Below, one piece after another: positions 58,995-64,000 of a stretch of DNA of 64,000 nucleotides. The notes under the pieces are model-generated. The model searched no databases and had not been told where the DNA came from. It saw only the letters and a list, made by a program, of their open reading frames with translations. Made by a program: the position numbers and the translations under genes. The number at the start of each line of letters is the position of its first letter. Position 1 is the first letter of the stretch. Origin of the DNA: Desmodus rotundus (taxonomy: Eukaryota; Chordata; Mammalia; Chiroptera; Phyllostomidae); contig NC_071390.1 of the NCBI RefSeq assembly GCF_022682495.2, positions 170,091,220 to 170,155,219 of the forward strand, given 5' to 3'.

Positions 58995-59185
58995 GTATAT
59001 TCTCATGTAACTTTCACTAAAAGCCTACTGGGGACATAAATATATTTCAGCTTCATGAATAAAGAAACCAAATCTCAGTGAACTTTTGCAGTTCACCCAA
59101 GATCATAAAGCTAGTCAGTGAAACAGCTGCTACTTACATCCAAGTTCCCTTGATTACAAATCGTGGTTTTGTCTCCTCATATTAC
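58995..59185 (+). repeat. MIR SINE relic
   Basis: CTTCATGAATAAAGAAACCA, AATCTCAGTGAACTTTTGCA, GTTCACCCAAGATCATAAAG and CTAGTCAGTGAAACAGCTGC follow MIR in plus orientation. Confidence 0.75.
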
Positions 59186-59240
59186 AGTCTATCTATTCCT
59201 GTTTGACAATATTTTAATAATCCTACCAACAGAACGGATA

Positions 59241-60090
59241 CAGTAGTTCTGCCTTATCCACGGGGATACGTTCCCAAAACCCAGGGGATGCCTGAAACCA
59301 CAGGTAGTACTGAATCTTCTATCTACTCTTTTTTGGGTTTTTTTCTGTATACACATGCCCGTGATAAAGTTTACTTATAAATTAGGCACAGTAAGACAGC
59401 AACAATGCCTAGTTATGAAATAGAACCGTTGTAATAAAACACTGTAATGAAGGTCATGTGACTACGGACACATGTTTCAGGGGCTCTCTCGCTGAAGTCC
59501 CATGGGCTCAATGCTTCCGGGCTCAACAAGGTGCCGTCAGTCCGACCGCGTTTTCTGTTTATTTCTTCTGCTCACAAGCTTAATGCCCTTTCATCTTAGC
59601 TGAGCACTTACCACGCACTGAGGCTGCGTTTACGGTACAACAGCAAAAGTAGCAGGAATTTCTTTTCCCTTCTTCACAATTTCATGGAGAGGAGATTTGT
59701 TTTCACCTAAAGCTTAGCAACCTCAGCATACTATTTTTTTCTTTACTGAGTGAAGAATTTTCACTTTTTCACTCAAAAAAAGCACTCTATGGTTTTTCTT
59801 TGACATACCCGGCATGCTGGCCTCACAACTCTTGAGCTCTGGGGCCGTTACTCAGTAAAACCAGGGTAACTCAACACAAGCACGGGGGTCCCCGGACAGT
59901 GGTTCTGACAAGCAAGACAGCCGCTGAGGGACTAATGGGTTGGAGCATCTACTCTGAGCAGAAGCTGGACAAGGGGATGGTTTGCCACTCGGGCAGGATA
60001 AAGCAGGGATGCATGAGATTTCATTGTGCTACTCAGAATGGTGCACAACTTCAATCTTATGGACTGTGCATTGAACACTTAGTAAGAGAA
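59241..60090 (+). mobile_element. Tigger-type (MER2-like) DNA transposon, truncated
   Basis: Begins CAGTAGTTCTGCCTTATCCA after a TA, then GGATGCCTGAAACCACAGGT, GATAAAGTTTACTTATAAAT, TAGGCACAGTAAGACAGCAA and, far downstream, ACTAATGGGTTGGAGCATCT and AGATTTCATTGTGCTACTCA, in the order of MER2-like non-autonomous Tigger elements. The terminal inverted repeat on the right was not found. The 95-codon frame at 59899-60186 starts inside it and is not a gene. Confidence 0.75.
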
Positions 60091-60189
60091 AATAGTTTTA
60101 CTGTTTGGTTTTTTTTCCTACTAGCTAATCTGTGCATTGACTCACATTTTGCAGAGTGGGGGTGTCTCAAAATGAGTATATTGTGAAAA

Positions 60190-61300
60190 GGTAACAAAAT
60201 GAGGCTAGAAAGAGAAGTTAGAAACCACAGGGCAAGTCCCTGTGTCAGAGGGGCTGTTCTGTGGTTGAAAATAATTGGAGAGAACAGTCATGTTTTCTGA
60301 GCCAACAAAGGCAGCTTTGCTTACAGCCACTATTGTTGCCAAAGAAAGTGCTTTAGGTTTGAAGATTTTCCTAGGCTTTTATTCATATTTAAAATCGCAG
60401 CCAAAAATGGAACTAACAACGTGAGAACATTTTGTGTAACACTTAACAGAAAGTGACTTGTTATTGATTTGTAAGTCAGACACCCATGAGTTACTCTACA
60501 CTAAACCTCACATTTATATTCTCAATCCAGCACCCACGCTGAGATGCATGCTAGACACCTTCGCGTCAGCGGGGTGAGGTCCTCTTAAACTCAGGGCGTT
60601 CAAGAACGACCTCGTCGTCGCCCACCCCAACCCCATACTGCTTTTCCTCCACGTTCGCTCTCATAGCCCATGCCTCATTGCCTTTGAATTTTAATATATC
60701 ACGAATATTTAATATTGCAGTTTACAGTTAGTACAATAGTCCTTTCATTCCTCTATTCGACAAATACTGATTGAACATCTACTATGTGCCAGTCAGCAGA
60801 GCTGATAGAAGTTTCTGCCTCAACAAATGCAGCATATAAAGTGATGATGTCCATTTGTAAACTTCTTTCTAATATTTTACAAATGTTAGACATATTAGTT
60901 TTAAAAAACCAAACACGAAACAACCTAAATTATATTACGTTGTCCTTTGTCAACTTCCCTCCTGGAGAAATTTTTCTAATTCCTACTCACAAAGGTGTAT
61001 AAAGACAATGGATGGCAAAATGGGTCTCAGGTGCGTTCTTGTGATTTTGGTGCACTTAGGCCTCCCAAACTTGGCTTCTTCATTTGTGCCCCTATCTCTC
61101 TACCTCCCTTAGCTTTCGATACACTTTCTTTTATCAAACATTTTTAAAAGGAACTAACTTGAGTCACTTAACGATCAGAATGAACTTAAAACCTAGTTCT
61201 ATGTTGAAGAGCATCTCTTGCTGATCTGAGCCATATATAGATTATAGATTTTACATAATTATAGTAATGTTAGTTTCATAGCTATTTATACTATTTGTTT
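60190..61300. other. Non-coding stretch without a firm element
   Basis: One short old-repeat fragment (TGATTGAACATCTACTATGT at 60769) and a few CpGs near 60560-60630. No gene or RNA is supported. Confidence 0.5.
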
Positions 61301-61304
61301 TAAC

Positions 61305-61865
61305 AGCTTTACTGAAATATAATTTATGAACCATAAAATTAACATGTTTAAGTGTTTATTCAATGGATGTTTTTGTATTTACCTAGTTATTAGTATAAAC
61401 CAGTAATAGAACATTTTTATCAACTTCACAGGAAATCTTACGTGCAATTAGTTGCTACCTATCTCTATGCCTTCCTACCTCTAACCAACAACTAATCTAC
61501 TTTATTTATGTATTTGTCCTTATTTTGGACATTTCATAAAAATGGAATCTTATGTGTCTGGCTTGCTTCACTGAGTGTAATGGTTTTTGAGGTTCATCCA
61601 TGTTGTGGCATTATTAAGATTTTGCTCTTTTTAATTGTTAAATAATGTTTCCTTGTGTGGATATGCCACATTGCGTTTGTCTGTTCACCTGCTGGGCATC
61701 TGGGTTGTTTCCATGCTGAGGCTACTGTGAATGAGGTTGCCATGAACATCTGCGTACAAGTCTTGGTGTGGATACATAGTTTCTCTTCCTCTGGGAAGGT
61801 ACCTAGGAGTGGAATTGTTGAGTCATATCGTCCCATGCTGTCTATGTTTAACTTTTTAAGACATG
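61305..61865 (-). pseudogene. Old L1 ORF2 C-terminal fragment
   Basis: The minus strand at 61594-61836 reads through 80 codons with IPLLGTFPEEEK, HTKTCTQMFMATSFTVASAW, KQPRCPAGE and MWHIHTRKHYLTIKKS. This is the C-terminal end of an L1 ORF2 (compare [29 protein letters not shown] and [12 protein letters not shown] in the intact copy). The rest of the fragment is 3'UTR. It lacks the endonuclease and reverse transcriptase entirely. Confidence 0.85.
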
Positions 61866-61869
61866 CTGT

Positions 61870-63725
61870 TTGTTTTGTTGATAGAATTGTTTGCTGTTTT
61901 GTTTTAATTTTGAGGCATTTGGTGGTTCATGGCTGAATGGGAACTGTCAAAAGCTTTGTGGAAGATGTGTCACTTTGTCCCATTGTTTGTTCGGCTCTGA
62001 CTTGGCTGTATACTCCCAGGACTGAAGGACATGCAGGCAGAGCCCCTTGCCTCTGAAAGAGAAAGAGAGGAATGACCTCTCATTCATTCCTGCCCCTGCG
62101 ATGTCTGGATCAGGCCCCACGGCTCTTTGTTGTACTGCACAGACTGAAATGCTAAGAGGCTTTACTAAACAATGAGAAAATGTACCTTTAACTGAAAATT
62201 AAAATGATTTTAAGTGAGACAAAAGCATACCAAGAGAGAACCAAATATATATTTAGAAATGTATATACTTAATATCTAAAATATAAGGAAATCTATATCC
62301 AAAGGACTATTTTCAAATTAATGTTCAAAGAAAGCTTTAGTGCTTTCGATCATTATACTTGTTGGTTTCTATAATTTAGTTACTATATTTGGTACACAAA
62401 TGAGTAGACATGTGATGAAGACAACACATAGTGCAAGAGAACACACAAGCTGAAGGGGCCCAGGATGAGTGCAGACTGTTAAACAGCCTATAACTGGTAA
62501 CAACCTGCATAGTGAGCATTAGGGTCCTTTTAGAAGAAAAACAAAGTGACTTTTAATACAATATTAACCAGAAAAGGTAAACAGCTGTGTGATAGTAAAG
62601 TCAAATCTCTCCGGAGAGGCTACGGGTTTTTAATTTTATTTTAGTCAAACACAAGGATAAGCCATGTGGCACACTCGGATTCGTAAGCACACTCGACAGG
62701 ATATTGCAGTGTATACATTATGTATTAGGGTTTGTCCAATTTCCTTTTGCTGGCTTCTTGGGAATTTTGTTTTAGCATCTGCGCTGAATTCCCTTGGCCA
62801 TGGCATGCAGCAGGGCATTAGAGCTAAGCAGCAGTGAATGTGCACAGGACTCTTCGCAAATAACACCTGCAGCCGCCGCCTCTTTATAGCTCCCTGTAGA
62901 CAGCACCGTATGTATCAAAGTGACATATACTTAAATGAAATAAAATCGCATAAGGGAATAAACAAAAAGTACAACACTAAAATTTCTCCTGAGTGTTGTT
63001 AGGCGTGGGGGAAATGGAGAAAACATTGGTTATCAAACTAGGATATTTTTCTTACTAACAAAGCACGGGGGCCACATTTACAGCCGCAGTTTGTACTCTA
63101 GTTATTGCCAAGCAACGTGGTTAATTGTATTTTATTTATTGATATTTTAACTGAACTAATTTCATTGAATTTTACTTAATTGACATTTGTTTTTAAAGAA
63201 GCAGGTTTTTTTTTTTAATGTTGAATTATGCACACACTTATCTGGGATGATAAGGATAAGATAGGGTTGAAAAGAAGTGATGAACTTTTCTGTCTTTTAT
63301 TAATTTCAAAACAATAAGGTAGCATTAACTTTTATTTATTTACTTTTTTTTATTTTGGGGAAAGAATCCATATTTTAACCATATGTTCCTGCAGTGACAC
63401 CCTCTGTGTTTCTCCTTGCGTGGGAAAACTCAAATCGAGGATTTCCCAAATAGGCCTAGTAGGCCCACCTTCCCTGCGGGTCTACTCACCGTCTAGACAT
63501 CAGTGAGTGGTCACACATGCACACGCACCATTCCCTAAGCTGCTGGTGTCTGATCCCCGCCTTAAATGATACACCTACCATCCCCCCTAGTATGTACATT
63601 CGAAAAATTAGCCTATTTTTAATCTTCCCCGTGCCTTCCCTCATGCCCCACCTCCAATTAATTTCTGAATTTTAGCCTTCTCGTTCTGTTTCACACAACC
63701 CCTGGTACTCTTTCATCCTGTTGCT
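61870..63725. other. Non-coding stretch without a recognised element
   Basis: No mobile element, RNA or credible gene. The minus-strand frame at 62645-62866 (73 codons) shows no motif. Confidence 0.5.
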
Positions 63726-63729
63726 CCAG

Positions 63730-63870
63730 CAAGAGGGACACGATCAAGTGATGATAAGGCCAAGAACTCTTGGTTCCTAATCCAAGATCTGGCCCTTCTA
63801 GTTGTGTAAGCGTGGGCAAGCTTCTCATCCTCTGTGCCTCAGTTTCCTCATCTGTGCTCTGAGTAAGTGG
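63730..63870 (-). repeat. MIR SINE relic
   Basis: CTAGTTGTGTAAGCGTGGGC, AAGCTTCTCATCCTCTGTGC and CTCAGTTTCCTCATCTGTGC are antisense MIR landmarks. Confidence 0.85.
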
Positions 63871-64000
63871 ATGCTGGCTGGCGGCAGGAAGCTGCAGCTC
63901 TTCTCCGCACGGACCTCTCTGTAACACTGCTTGAGTTTTCTCCCAGCGAGGCAGCTGGCTTCCCCCAGAGCTTGCGATCCAAGAAAGTACAAGGCAGAAG

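Noticed and set aside
59899..60186. 95-codon plus-strand frame as a host gene
   Set aside because: It starts inside a non-autonomous Tigger-type transposon and has no domain.
61594..61836. 80-codon minus-strand frame as a host gene
   Set aside because: The peptide is the C-terminal end of an extinct L1 ORF2.
1..64000. CRISPR arrays, bacterial operons, tRNA or rRNA genes
   Set aside because: The repeats are eukaryotic, no spaced array was seen, and tRNA-like boxes occur only as parts of Ves and MIR SINEs.

Overview
The window is a mammalian nuclear fragment, almost certainly from a bat of the Yangochiroptera. The case rests on several tRNA-derived Ves-type SINEs (a chiropteran family), bat-type mariner miniature elements, and a young L1 set among ancient mammalian MIR, L2, MER5 and Tigger repeats. 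No host protein-coding gene, tRNA or rRNA could be supported. Apart from the young L1, the long reading frames are noise, repeat-derived, or open only from non-ATG codons.

The centrepiece is a full-length, apparently intact LINE-1 at about 39457-46308 (+). It has a 1.75 kb CpG-rich 5'UTR beginning with a perfect YY1-type site, an open ORF1 (310 aa, coiled coil / RRM / C-terminal domain), a 46-bp spacer, an open ORF2 (1273 aa, with every catalytic residue of endonuclease and reverse transcriptase plus the C-terminal Cys/His motif), a G-rich 3'UTR, tandem AATAAA signals and an uninterrupted A-tail of about 46 nt. Perfect 16-bp target-site duplications bracket it. ORF1p would coat the RNA; ORF2p would nick the target and prime reverse transcription there. 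This is a candidate currently active element. Its 5'UTR also carries a degenerate GC-rich motif array and a roughly 370-bp polypyrimidine tract ending in a strong-looking splice acceptor.

Layout. 0-13 kb: MIR and L2 relics, an L1 3' end, a (GGAT)n minisatellite, a Ves SINE and a possible LTR. 13-21 kb: Ves SINEs, an old minus-strand L1 split by a Ves SINE, more L1 3' ends, and an LTR split by another Ves SINE. 21-39 kb: mostly unrecognised AT-rich DNA with a terminal-inverted-repeat element, LTR-like relics, a 69-bp L1 insertion with perfect duplications, L1 relics and a mariner MITE. 39.4-46.3 kb: the intact L1, inserted into an ancient repeat whose two halves lie on either side. 46-64 kb: MIR and MER5 relics, a dead mariner copy, a second copy of the terminal-inverted-repeat element, a Tigger-type transposon, an old L1 fragment and unrecognised DNA.

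Repeat subfamily names come from recognising consensus-like sequence by eye; no repeat-library search was run. Boundaries are accurate to a few bases where duplications are visible and to tens of bases elsewhere.
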